DNA from: Rhodobacterales bacterium UBA3089
GTDB taxonomy: Bacteria; Pseudomonadota; Alphaproteobacteria; Rhodobacterales; Rhodobacteraceae
NCBI GenBank assembly: GCA_002367255.1
Contig: DFBD01000087.1
Coordinates: 5,852 to 22,034 of the forward strand
Direction of reading: 5' to 3'
Length of the DNA stretch: 16,183 bases
The translations under genes were made by a program, and so were the position numbers. The notes below the pieces were generated by a model that was not told the DNA's origin, did no database searches, and saw only the letters and a list, made by a program, of their open reading frames with translations. Shown here in pieces: positions 7,001-13,893 of the stretch. Positions within the stretch are counted from its first letter, which is position 1, and each line of letters begins with the position of its first letter.

Positions 7001-9106
7001 TCAGATTGCCCCTTCGTTCAGTTCGATTACAGCATCAAGGGCATAGGCCCCTTGCCCCTGCGGCAGAGCCAAAACGGGGTTCAGATCAATCGAGAGCAAA
7101 CGCTCTCCCGCCGCTGCTGCAAAAATCGACAGCTTCGACAGCATCTGCGCCAACGCATCTATGTCGGAGGCCTCCTGTCCTCTGGCACCTTTGAGGATGG
7201 GCGCACCACGAATGGACAGGATCATGTCCCGCGCCGTCGCCACATCAAACGGACATGTCCGCAGGGCCACGTCATCCAGAAGCTCTACGAAAATGCCACC
7301 CAGACCGAAGACAGCCACCGGACCGAATGTCGGGTCGCGGTTAATCCCCATCAGGCACTCGACCCCGCCCGTGAGTTGCTTGGCCACCAAAATCCCGCCG
7401 ATTGCAGCGTCAGGAACGTGGGTTTTGGCCGCCTGCATGATTTCATCAAAAGCCCGCCGCACATCTTCAGCCGAGCCGAGGTTCAACTTTACCGCGCCAA
7501 TGTCGGATTTGTGAATAATATCGGGCGACAGGATTTTCATGACAACAGGATAGCCCAACGCCTCAGCTGCGGTGACGGCCTCTTCTACGTCCTTGGTTCT
7601 GGTCTCGGGCGCACAGGCGATGCCCGCTTTTGTCAGGATATTCTTGGCCTCCGCCTCATCCGGTGCGCAGTCCGGCAGAGCAATCTTGTCGGGGGTCGGC
7701 ATCTTGGCAGGTCGGTCACCCGCCCGCGCCGCGCCCGCTTCACAGATTGCGTGGATGGCCCGCGTTGCCCGGCACGGGTCATTGAACACCAATATGCCTT
7801 CGTCGTCATAGCGCTCAAGCACCTCTGGCGCACCAAGCGCGCAAAACGCAATAATCCGGTCCGGGTAGGCCGCGCGCAGCGGTTTCATTGCCGCCAGGAT
7901 TGTATCCGAGACTGCGGGGCTGCCTGCGACATAGGTCAAAAAACACAAAACCGCGCCATAGCCGCCGTCCTCTAGCGCGGCGCGCGTGAAGGATTCAAGC
8001 AAGGATGGATCATTGAGCGCCTGTGCCGTGCAGTCCAGCGGGTTGACCGGCGAGGCATAAGGAAGAAGGGCCTTGAGCCGCGCCTGCGCCGCATCCGGCA
8101 TCGCGGGCATGGGCAGGCCGATGCGCTCGGCCTCGTCGCTGATCACAATGCCTGCGCCGCCACTGACCGTAATAACACCCAGTGAATGCACCGAAGGGAG
8201 CACCTTTTTCGAGGCGGCATAGGCGATATCCATCATAGTTTCAGGATCACGCACGATGATAACGCCATGATCGTGAAGCACCGCGTCAGCGACAACGGCA
8301 TCACCTGTCAACGACGCAGTATGCGAGGCCGCAGCCTGCGCGCCCACGGCCGAACGGCCCGCCTTCAGTGCGATGACCGGCTTGCCCGCATCGCGCGCAG
8401 CATCCAGCGCAGCAAGCAAGCTGACCGGATCGGTCACCGCTTCCATATAGGCGCAAATGACGTCGATACCGTCGCGCTGCGCCATCCAGTGAATCGCATC
8501 GGCAACGGTAATGTCGGCCTCATTGCCCGTCGTGAAAAGCACGGACGCCCCAAGTGCGCGATCCCGGGACAATGCCCCCAAATGCGCGCCGAATGCACCT
8601 GACTGGCTGGCGATGCCAATATTGCCGGGCCGGGGATGGCCCGTATCCAAAGACGACGAAAACGTGCCGTAGTAGCCAATATCGACATTGTAGACGCCCA
8701 GCGTATTTGGCCCCAGAAGGCGGATGCCGTGCTTGTTCGCCAGCGCCACCAGCTCCGTTTGCGCGGCAAGGCCTTCTTCGCCCACTTCCGCAAAGCCCGC
8801 CGAGAACAAAGTCGCAGCCTTGCAACCTTTGCGTCCCAGTGCCTCAATCGTTTCAGGCACCATGCGCGCAGGAACCGCAATCAGCGCCGCATCCGGTGCT
8901 TCGGGCAGATCATCGACGCTGGCATAACATTTCAGCCCTTGCACGGTCTCGCGCTTGGGGTTCACCGGAAGAATGCGCCCTGTGTATCCCGCTTTCAGCA
9001 TTGCGGCGATCGGACGCCCACCAATACGCGTAACGTCTTCGGAGGCCCCGATCACCGCGATCGAACGCGGCGCCAGCAAACCATCAATATGACTCAGGTC
9101 CTTCAT
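7001..9106 (-). CDS. ADP-forming acyl-CoA synthetase (acetate-CoA ligase family, fused alpha-beta)
   Basis: NDP-forming acyl-CoA synthetase that makes an acyl-CoA from a carboxylic acid, CoA and ATP through an acyl phosphate and a phosphohistidine, releasing ADP and phosphate. The product has 701 residues, normal for the fused form. The CoA-binding Rossmann domain starts with LAPRSIAVIGASED (11-24). The ligase domain has GNIGIASQSGAFG (161-173) and the SHTASLTGD segment with the phosphorylated His262. The ATP-grasp beta part (about 480-701) shows GYPVVMKILSPDIIHKSDIG (518-537) and SIDLNPV (672-678). The frame extends to 9187, but the ATG at 9106 has GGAGG 7 nt upstream, overlaps the thiolase stop as ATGA and gives the family N-terminus. 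It probably activates the operon's substrate; the acid itself is unknown. Confidence 0.93.
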   Translation of the reverse strand: MKDLSHIDGLLAPRSIAVIGASEDVTRIGGRPIAAMLKAGYTGRILPVNPKRETVQGLKCYASVDDLPEAPDAALIAVPARMVPETIEALGRKGCKAATLFSAGFAEVGEEGLAAQTELVALANKHGIRLLGPNTLGVYNVDIGYYGTFSSSLDTGHPRPGNIGIASQSGAFGAHLGALSRDRALGASVLFTTGNEADITVADAIHWMAQRDGIDVICAYMEAVTDPVSLLAALDAARDAGKPVIALKAGRSAVGAQAAASHTASLTGDAVVADAVLHDHGVIIVRDPETMMDIAYAASKKVLPSVHSLGVITVSGGAGIVISDEAERIGLPMPAMPDAAQARLKALLPYASPVNPLDCTAQALNDPSLLESFTRAALEDGGYGAVLCFLTYVAGSPAVSDTILAAMKPLRAAYPDRIIAFCALGAPEVLERYDDEGILVFNDPCRATRAIHAICEAGAARAGDRPAKMPTPDKIALPDCAPDEAEAKNILTKAGIACAPETRTKDVEEAVTAAEALGYPVVMKILSPDIIHKSDIGAVKLNLGSAEDVRRAFDEIMQAAKTHVPDAAIGGILVAKQLTGGVECLMGINRDPTFGPVAVFGLGGIFVELLDDVALRTCPFDVATARDMILSIRGAPILKGARGQEASDIDALAQMLSKLSIFAAAAGERLLSIDLNPVLALPQGQGAYALDAVIELNEGAI

Positions 9107-10257
9107 AGTGTGGCCTCCGATCCAAGGATTGCCGTGCACTGGCTGGACAGGGTGCCCCCATTGCCGTGACATAACGCAAGGTCGCAATTCTCAATTTGGC
9201 GCTCGCCGGTCCCGCCACGGATTTGCGCCACGGCCTCTGCAATCAAGAACAAGCCGTACATGCCCGGATGGACGCAGGACAACCCGCCGCCATTGGTGTT
9301 GACCGCCAGTTCTCCGCCCGGTGCGATGCGCCCGTCCTCGACAAACGCGCCGCCCTCGCCTTTGGCACAAAACCCCAGATCTTCGAGGAACAGGATCGTG
9401 TTGATCGTGAACGCATCATAGAGCATCACCAGATCAAGATCCTTGCGCGTGATGCCAGCCATTTCCAATGCTCTGGGGCCACTATCGGCCGCAGCCGTGG
9501 TCGCCAGATCAGGCATGGCAACAATAGAGCGGTGATAGTTCGCAGCCCCAGCACCCAGAAAATATACCGGCTTGGCATGGAGATCCTTCGCGCGGTCCGC
9601 GCGGGTCAGAACACAGGCCGCAGCACCGTCCGTCACGAGGCAGCAATCTGCCTTGGTCAACGGGTCTGAAATCATGCGCGACGACAGAATTTCGTCTTTT
9701 GTCAGAGGGCCGCGCGCAAAAGCGTCGGGATTGAGGTTTGCCCAGCCCCGCGCCGCCAGCGCCACATCGGCCAACTGTTCGCGGGTCGTGCCATAGGCAT
9801 GCATGTGCCTGCTGGCCGCAAGACCATAAGCGGTGATCGGGTGGCGCGGATTATAGGGCGTTTCGTGCCACTGCGGTTCGCTCATCGAGACAAGCCGCCC
9901 ACCCGCCGTCCGCTGGTTCGATCCATAGCAAACCAGCGCCGCATCACACAGCCCCGCCTCAAGCGCGAGGGTTGCCTGAAGCAAGTGCAGCTCGAAGCTG
10001 GACCCGCCCACATTGGTGCTGTCGAAATAGCGAGGCCTTAGGCCCAGATGCTCCACCACGCTCATTGTTGGAAAAGCGTGCGCGCTGGTCGCGGCAAAAA
10101 CGCCGTCAATATCCTGCATTCGCAGGCCAGCATCCGCAACGGCCGCAACGGCCGCCTGACCCAGCAGCTCCATCGCCGAAAACCCGGGGGCCTCGCCTAT
10201 GCCGGCTGTCGCCATGCCCACAATTGCGGATTTTCCGCGAATATCTTGCGCGCTCAT
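9103..10257 (-). CDS. Thiolase-fold protein lacking the nucleophilic cysteine (SCP-x/Ltp2-like)
   Basis: Member of the SCP-2/lipid-transfer thiolase group, 384 residues. The C-terminal half carries the group's hallmarks: YDAFTINTILFLEDLGFC (280-297), then NTNGGGLSCVHPG (320-332) with His330 retained, and CHGNGGTLSSQ near the end. Where ordinary thiolases have the acyl-accepting cysteine, this protein reads NVGGSSFEL (82-90): my alignment puts Gly85 at the cysteine position. Proteins of this kind that sit next to a DUF35 gene include the steroid side-chain aldolase Ltp2 (with ChsH2) and the BbsAB pair of benzylsuccinate degradation, where C-C bond cleavage occurs in a two-protein complex. Here the DUF35 gene is immediately upstream with an ATGA overlap. 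A retro-aldol or CoA-dependent cleavage at the end of the pathway is the best inference. Confidence 0.9.
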   Translation of the reverse strand: MSAQDIRGKSAIVGMATAGIGEAPGFSAMELLGQAAVAAVADAGLRMQDIDGVFAATSAHAFPTMSVVEHLGLRPRYFDSTNVGGSSFELHLLQATLALEAGLCDAALVCYGSNQRTAGGRLVSMSEPQWHETPYNPRHPITAYGLAASRHMHAYGTTREQLADVALAARGWANLNPDAFARGPLTKDEILSSRMISDPLTKADCCLVTDGAAACVLTRADRAKDLHAKPVYFLGAGAANYHRSIVAMPDLATTAAADSGPRALEMAGITRKDLDLVMLYDAFTINTILFLEDLGFCAKGEGGAFVEDGRIAPGGELAVNTNGGGLSCVHPGMYGLFLIAEAVAQIRGGTGERQIENCDLALCHGNGGTLSSQCTAILGSEATL

Positions 10258-10634
10258 GCCGCCTCTCCTTCTAGCATATCAAAGACCACGCGATTGCCGC
10301 CTTCGGCCTCTTCAATCCGCGCAATAACGCGCGCTCCAATCGGGGCGGTTTCAACATCGGGCAGCGTGGACATCATCCGCACCCCTTCATCCAGCTCGAT
10401 CAGGGCCACATTTGTGGACCCCGAACGCCCGCGATTGACGGTAATCGCATAGACAGTTCCTGTTCCCGCGGCTTGCACCCATTCAAAATCTGTCGCGCCC
10501 GTTGGTGTAATGGCGCGGGGAAAGAACACGTATTCCCCTGTGCTTTTTGCCCGCTGGATCATGAACTTTCCTTGTTCCAGATAATGTTCATAGGTCGCCT
10601 GCGGCCCCGCCTTTATTGCATTGGTGTGTGTCAC
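10254..10634 (-). CDS. DUF35 OB-fold protein, zinc-ribbon cysteines absent
   Basis: Small partner protein of thiolase-fold enzymes, 126 residues, GTG start preceded by AGGA at 6 nt. The layout follows DUF35: an N-terminal helix (TYEHYLEQGKFMIQRA), a rubredoxin-like segment ending in FFPRAITPTG, then an OB-fold starting at about WVQAAGTGTVYAITV and running through VALIELDEGVRMMSTL and GARVIARIE. Typical members bind zinc through four cysteines in the N-terminal segment; this protein contains no cysteine at all, so it cannot form the zinc ribbon. It overlaps the thiolase-fold gene by 4 nt, and in characterised systems such pairs form an obligate complex. It most likely stabilises or completes the active site of its neighbour. 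Confidence 0.88.
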   Translation of the reverse strand: MTHTNAIKAGPQATYEHYLEQGKFMIQRAKSTGEYVFFPRAITPTGATDFEWVQAAGTGTVYAITVNRGRSGSTNVALIELDEGVRMMSTLPDVETAPIGARVIARIEEAEGGNRVVFDMLEGEAA

Positions 10635-10664
10635 GGATTTTCCTTTTTTTCGCTTTGCGTCCGG

Positions 10665-11090
10665 TCACTTGGACCAGTCGAGAATCATATGTGTCTGGGT
10701 TGTGACAGCCGCAGTTTTTCCGTCGCCGCGTGTCATGGTGATCTGAAGAACCATTAACGTACGGCCGACCTGCAACGCCTCGCAACGCGCGGTCACTATG
10801 TCTCCGACATGCACGCCGCGCAAAAAATTCGTCTTGCTTTCAATGGTGGTGTTCGTTTTGTCCGCAGGCAGATTGATGAATGCCAACGTCCCTGCCACAT
10901 TATCGGCAAGCGTCATCAAAGCTCCGCCGTGCAGCACCCCGTTGCGGTTGGCCAGGGCATCGGTCACTTTCATGCTGCACACGGCGCAATCAAGCGCGAC
11001 CGACACGATATCGATTCCGGTCAGCTCGGCATAATTCGATTGCGGCGGCATCTGATCCAGCCCTCGCGTTGCATCGGTCTTTTTTGTCAT
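10665..11090 (-). CDS. PaaI-like hotdog acyl-CoA thioesterase
   Basis: Hotdog-fold thioesterase of 141 residues, typical PaaI/YdiI length. The signature NRNGVLHGGALMTLADNVAG (about 48-67) contains the HGG turn and the acidic residue (D of LADN) that activates water in this group. The second strand, TIESKTNFLRGVHVGD, is also typical. Such enzymes hydrolyse stalled or dead-end CoA esters and free CoA; in aromatic and alicyclic acid operons they act as housekeeping thioesterases. The ATG overlaps the stop of the small upstream ORF (ATGA), and 30 nt separate it from the DUF35 gene, the largest gap inside the operon. The substrate is not predictable. Confidence 0.9.
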   Translation of the reverse strand: MTKKTDATRGLDQMPPQSNYAELTGIDIVSVALDCAVCSMKVTDALANRNGVLHGGALMTLADNVAGTLAFINLPADKTNTTIESKTNFLRGVHVGDIVTARCEALQVGRTLMVLQITMTRGDGKTAAVTTQTHMILDWSK

Positions 11091-11440
11091 GCTGTCTGCC
11101 CCATCAGAGTGCGCGCCCCAGTGGCCATCAGACGGGCGACCTGAGCCAGGCGCGGAAAATTCACATCACAGTACAGGCGTTCAATGTCGTGTTCTGGCGC
11201 ATGGCCCGTACCTAACTTTCGACCCGGATGCGCCATCGTCATACCAACCATCCCCTCTTCCTTTTTCTCTTTGGTGCCGATCATCGATTGGAAGCTCAAC
11301 GCGCCATAGCAGAGCGCCCCGATCCGGGCAGTGCCATCCTGTTCGCTCTGGCGGTCTGAGCCGGCCCCGGACGACCCGCTCAGCAGCCCGTACAAACAGC
11401 TCAACACCCCTACGTCGCTACCTACAGTCATGTTTTCCAT
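11087..11440 (-). CDS. Unrecognised small ORF at the head of the operon, possibly a gene remnant
   Basis: I do not recognise this protein. From the ATG at 11440 it has 117 residues; the frame is open to 11488, and an ATG at 11431 is another option. No good ribosome site is seen before any of these. The last 50 or so residues, from AHPGRKLGTGHAPEHDIERL to ARLMATGARTLMGQTA, look like ordinary coding sequence, and the stop overlaps the thioesterase ATG as ATGA, as at genuine junctions elsewhere in this operon. The first half is rich in Gly and Ser and less convincing. It could be a real small protein, or the 3' remnant of a longer operon gene whose 5' part was deleted. Confidence 0.45.
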   Translation of the reverse strand: MENMTVGSDVGVLSCLYGLLSGSSGAGSDRQSEQDGTARIGALCYGALSFQSMIGTKEKKEEGMVGMTMAHPGRKLGTGHAPEHDIERLYCDVNFPRLAQVARLMATGARTLMGQTA

Positions 11441-11506
11441 CCCATTTTCGGGTGTGCATCTCTGCAATGTTTGCGTCCAGCACAGCATTCACTATACCGA
11501 AGCAAA

Positions 11507-11520
11507 TTCGCCATAGCGAA
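11507..11520. promoter_or_regulatory. Candidate repressor operator at the operon promoter
   Basis: TTCGC (11507-11511) and GCGAA (11516-11520) are perfect inverted arms around four bases. On the minus strand the palindrome overlaps the last bases of a predicted -10 element (11523-11518), the usual place for a TetR-type repressor site. The double TetR gene next door is the natural candidate to bind it; this is inference from position. Confidence 0.4.
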
Positions 11521-11546
11521 ATAGCATGATCAATAAGAGACGTCAA
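11518..11546 (-). promoter_or_regulatory. Candidate sigma70-like promoter P1 of the acyl-CoA operon
   Basis: On the minus strand TTGACG (11546-11541) is followed after 17 nt by TATTTC (11523-11518). The -35 is strong and the -10 poor. Transcription would start about 70 nt before the first likely start codon, inside or next to the operator palindrome. Confidence 0.4.
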
Positions 11547-11547
11547 A

Positions 11548-11575
11548 AAGATAAGTCCGGCATCAAACAGGTCAA
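11548..11575 (-). promoter_or_regulatory. Candidate sigma70-like promoter P2 of the acyl-CoA operon
   Basis: On the minus strand TTGACC (11575-11570) is followed after 16 nt by TATCTT (11553-11548). It lies just upstream of P1, so the two may be alternatives or one may be fortuitous. The whole region between the TetR stop and the operon holds no other gene. Confidence 0.4.
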
Positions 11576-11578
11576 CGG

Positions 11579-11645
11579 CCCGCCGGAAAGCCTGGGGCTT
11601 CTCAGGAAGTCTCAGATCAAAGCCTGCGGCAGGCCTTCTGGCGGG
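11579..11645. repeat. Long imperfect inverted repeat with nested hairpins
   Basis: The 16-base arms 11579-11594 and 11630-11645 are complementary at 14 positions, the exceptions being one G-T type pair and one mismatch. The 35-base interior holds competing smaller hairpins, including CTTC/GAAG (11599-11610) and GCCTG/CAGGC (11622-11634), the latter using part of the right arm. No T run follows on the minus strand after the TetR stop, so it is not a canonical terminator, although it lies where the TetR message should end. It may be a terminator of another kind, an RNA switch, or a small dispersed repeat. Confidence 0.6.
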
Positions 11646-11662
11646 CGGATGACCACCTGACC

Positions 11663-12964
11663 TTACTTCGACAGCCCATCAAGAAGCAGTTTTTGCAGAA
11701 TTTCCACAAGTTCGGCCAAAGAGATATTCCCCTCTAGCCCTGCCTTTTTTGGATCAAACCATTCAACGGTCCAGTTCAATGCGCCCAACATGACCTGCCT
11801 TAAGGGGACGATCCTGATATCGGAACGCAAACAACCAGAGTCCTGCGCATCTTTCAGGATGTGGTCCCAAAGCTGTGCATATTCATGGCGCACAGGCCAA
11901 TGGCGAGCACCCACATCACTGGGCAGTTGTCCATAGATTCGAATATTCGCCGAAGTGAATTCACTGGCCTGAAACAGACACTCCATATGGGTCTCGATCG
12001 CTGCAGATATTCTGCTCAGGTCGTCAGGAAACTTTTCCCGATCAGAAACGGTCCTGGCCACACCCTCCAACAGATCGCGCAGCCCCAAATCCAGCACTTC
12101 ATCCAAAATGTCCTCTTTTGACCCGAAATGGTAGTAGATGCTGCCGGCCTCGATCCCAGCCTCGGTCGAAATGGCCCGCATTGTTGCCGCTTTATAGCCA
12201 CGGTCTCGGATGATCCGCGCGGCCGCCGATAGCACTTGCATACGGGTACGTGCTGCCTTGTTGGTATCGGCTTTCGGTTCAATAATCTGCCGGTCGCCAT
12301 GCCGGGGGACAAGAACCAGAGCGTGCTCTTTTGTGGCCATCCCATCCAGCAACAGCTTTGTAACGCGCTCGGACAGTGTTGCGACGGGAAAACGCTCCGC
12401 GTCATACCATTCAACCGTCCAGTTAAGCGCGCCGAGCACGAACTGGCGTACAGGTCTGATCGCGATATCGGTGCGAACACAGCCATTCTGCTGGGCTTCA
12501 GCCAAAAAATCGTTCCACAGGTCGGAATATGCGCGTCGCAGCGGCCGGTGTTTTTGGCGTAACTCTTCGGATAGCGTCGGAAAGTTGCGAATATTGGCGG
12601 ATGTAAAATCGCTTTCAGACAAAAGAAAGGTCAGGTGTGTATCGACCATCTCTGACAGGACCTGTCGGAAATCCTTGCCCTGCGCCTTAGCCTCGGCCAG
12701 AACCCGCGACGCCTCGACATAAAGGCGGCGCAACCCAAGCTCCAGAACCTCACCCAGAATGTCTTCTTTGGACGAAAAGTGGTAGTAGATGCTGCCGGCT
12801 TCCATATTTGCAACTTTGGCGATCTTGCGCATGGTCGCGGCATTGTACCCTTCCTTGCGGAAAAACTGTGCGGCCGCTGCGAGGATCGTCTCTCGCGTCT
12901 GCTCGGACTTACTTGGCTGTCCGTCATGCAGCACAGCGTTTTGGGATTTGGGCGTCATATTCAT
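11663..12964 (-). CDS. Tandem (double) TetR-family regulator, KstR2-like halves
   Basis: Transcriptional regulator of 433 residues, about twice the normal TetR length, because it contains two complete TetR units. Unit 1 covers about 19-212 and unit 2 about 236-433, joined by a linker of about 20 residues. The helix-turn-helix cores (ATMR...EAGSIYYHF.SKEDIL.EVL.LGLR) lie at 43-80 and 260-297 and share 28 of 38 residues. The ligand domains also match: FTSANIR occurs twice, as do LGALNWTVEW and KLLLDG. The GALNWTVEWYD region recalls the KstR2-type C-terminal domain, whose members bind CoA thioesters of ring or side-chain intermediates. The start at 12964 has AGAGG 9 nt upstream; an ATG at 12958 is possible. 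The gene lies between the operon and the divergent SDR gene and probably represses one or both. Confidence 0.93.
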   Translation of the reverse strand: MNMTPKSQNAVLHDGQPSKSEQTRETILAAAAQFFRKEGYNAATMRKIAKVANMEAGSIYYHFSSKEDILGEVLELGLRRLYVEASRVLAEAKAQGKDFRQVLSEMVDTHLTFLLSESDFTSANIRNFPTLSEELRQKHRPLRRAYSDLWNDFLAEAQQNGCVRTDIAIRPVRQFVLGALNWTVEWYDAERFPVATLSERVTKLLLDGMATKEHALVLVPRHGDRQIIEPKADTNKAARTRMQVLSAAARIIRDRGYKAATMRAISTEAGIEAGSIYYHFGSKEDILDEVLDLGLRDLLEGVARTVSDREKFPDDLSRISAAIETHMECLFQASEFTSANIRIYGQLPSDVGARHWPVRHEYAQLWDHILKDAQDSGCLRSDIRIVPLRQVMLGALNWTVEWFDPKKAGLEGNISLAELVEILQKLLLDGLSK

Positions 12965-13008
12965 GGGTAAATACCTCTGGACACACCGATATCAAGCGGA
13001 TAAATTCA

Positions 13009-13018
13009 AACAGATGTT
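13009..13018. promoter_or_regulatory. Candidate operator between TetR and SDR genes
   Basis: AACA/TGTT arms around two bases lie at the centre of a looser AT-rich symmetry (AAAT at 13002-13005, ATTT at 13021-13024). The site is 45 nt before the TetR start and 53 nt before the SDR start, a fitting place for autoregulation. It does not resemble the palindrome at 11507-11520, which weakens the case that one protein domain binds both. Confidence 0.25.
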
Positions 13019-13070
13019 AGATTTTAGCCCGTGCACAACCAAACAGCAAGGGCCCAGGAGGAGTTTCAGG

Positions 13071-13832
13071 ATGCGTGGACTGCAAGGCAAAAGAGTGATC
13101 GTCACAGGTGGCGGCAGCGGAATCGGACGCGAAGTGTGCAAGCGTTTCGCCGAAGAAGGGTCCGAAGTTGCGGTGTTTGATCTCAATGCGGAAGGCGCTG
13201 CCGAAACAGTATCACTTATCGAGGCGAATGGCGGGAAGGCCAGCGCCCACACGGTTGATATTGCGGATCGCGCTGCTGTCGATGCTGCCGTCGCGGCGTT
13301 TGAAGCGGGTGGCCCTGTTGATGTTCTGGTCAACAATGCGGGTTGGGATCTTATCAAACCCTTCCTCGATACCGACATGGATCTGTGGAAGAAAGTGATC
13401 GACATCAACCTTTATGGCCCGCTGAACATGCATCACGCGGTCCTGCCAGGTATGGTCAAGAACGGCGGTGGTCGCGTGGTGAACATCAGTTCGGATGCCG
13501 GTCGTGTCGGATCATCGGGCGAGGCGGTTTATTCTGCCTGCAAAGGTGGCATCATTTCCTTCACCAAGACTGTAGCCCGCGAGCTTGCGCGCAAGGGAAT
13601 CCAGTTGAACGCCGTTGCACCCGGACCAACCGACACGCCGCTTTTTGCCGAAGTGGCCAAGGGTGAGGCGGGCGAAAAGATCGCCGAAGGTCTGAAGCGG
13701 GCCATTCCAATGAAGCGGCTGGGTCAGCCCACCGATTATCCGGGCATCATTTGCTTCCTTTCGTCAGATGACGCCGGGTTCATCACAGGTCAGGTCATTT
13801 CCGTATCCGGGGGCCTGTCGATGCACGGCTAG
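13071..13832 (+). CDS. Short-chain dehydrogenase, BadH-like (2-hydroxycyclohexanecarboxyl-CoA dehydrogenase type)
   Basis: NAD-dependent SDR of 253 residues. The cofactor motif TGGGSGIG is at 12-19, and Asp37 at the end of the second strand (VFDLN) favours NAD over NADP. NNAG is at 88-91, and the catalytic set is Ser141, Tyr154 and Lys158 with Asn112. Long stretches (MRGL start, LVNNAGWD, NMHHAVLPGMV, GRVGSSGEAVYSACKGG, SDDAGFITGQV) read like BadH of Rhodopseudomonas palustris as I recall it, which oxidises 2-hydroxycyclohexanecarboxyl-CoA in alicyclic acid degradation. General 3-hydroxyacyl-CoA dehydrogenation is an equally acceptable description. GGAGGAG lies 8 nt before the ATG, which fixes the start; the frame is open further upstream inside tetR, but that is not coding. 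It is the only alcohol dehydrogenase in the window for the hydrated intermediate. Confidence 0.92.
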   Translation: MRGLQGKRVIVTGGGSGIGREVCKRFAEEGSEVAVFDLNAEGAAETVSLIEANGGKASAHTVDIADRAAVDAAVAAFEAGGPVDVLVNNAGWDLIKPFLDTDMDLWKKVIDINLYGPLNMHHAVLPGMVKNGGGRVVNISSDAGRVGSSGEAVYSACKGGIISFTKTVARELARKGIQLNAVAPGPTDTPLFAEVAKGEAGEKIAEGLKRAIPMKRLGQPTDYPGIICFLSSDDAGFITGQVISVSGGLSMHG

Positions 13833-13843
13833 GCATTTCAGTC

Positions 13844-13857
13844 GGGCGCGTGCGCCC
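13844..13857 (+). other. GC-rich palindrome after the SDR gene
   Basis: GGGCGC and GCGCCC are separated by GT, able to form a short hairpin 11 nt after the SDR stop. There is no T run. It may protect the 3' end or act together with the stronger terminator 37 nt downstream. Confidence 0.35.
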
Positions 13858-13893
13858 TCTGGAAGGGGAATAAGCAGAACTACCTCCTCAACT

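Noticed and set aside
6154..7975. Long plus-strand ORFs opposite the MaoC and synthetase genes
   Set aside because: They are antisense shadows of GC-rich genes with strong family motifs; their products are Arg- and His-rich with no recognisable domain.
8554..9169. Plus-strand ORFs opposite the start of the ADP-forming synthetase
   Set aside because: They are antisense to the conserved CoA-binding domain, have no ribosome site, and show no protein-like composition.
7001..9187. Synthetase start at 9187
   Set aside because: The 27 extra residues lie within the end of the thiolase-fold gene. The ATG at 9106 has GGAGG at proper spacing, an ATGA overlap and the family N-terminus.
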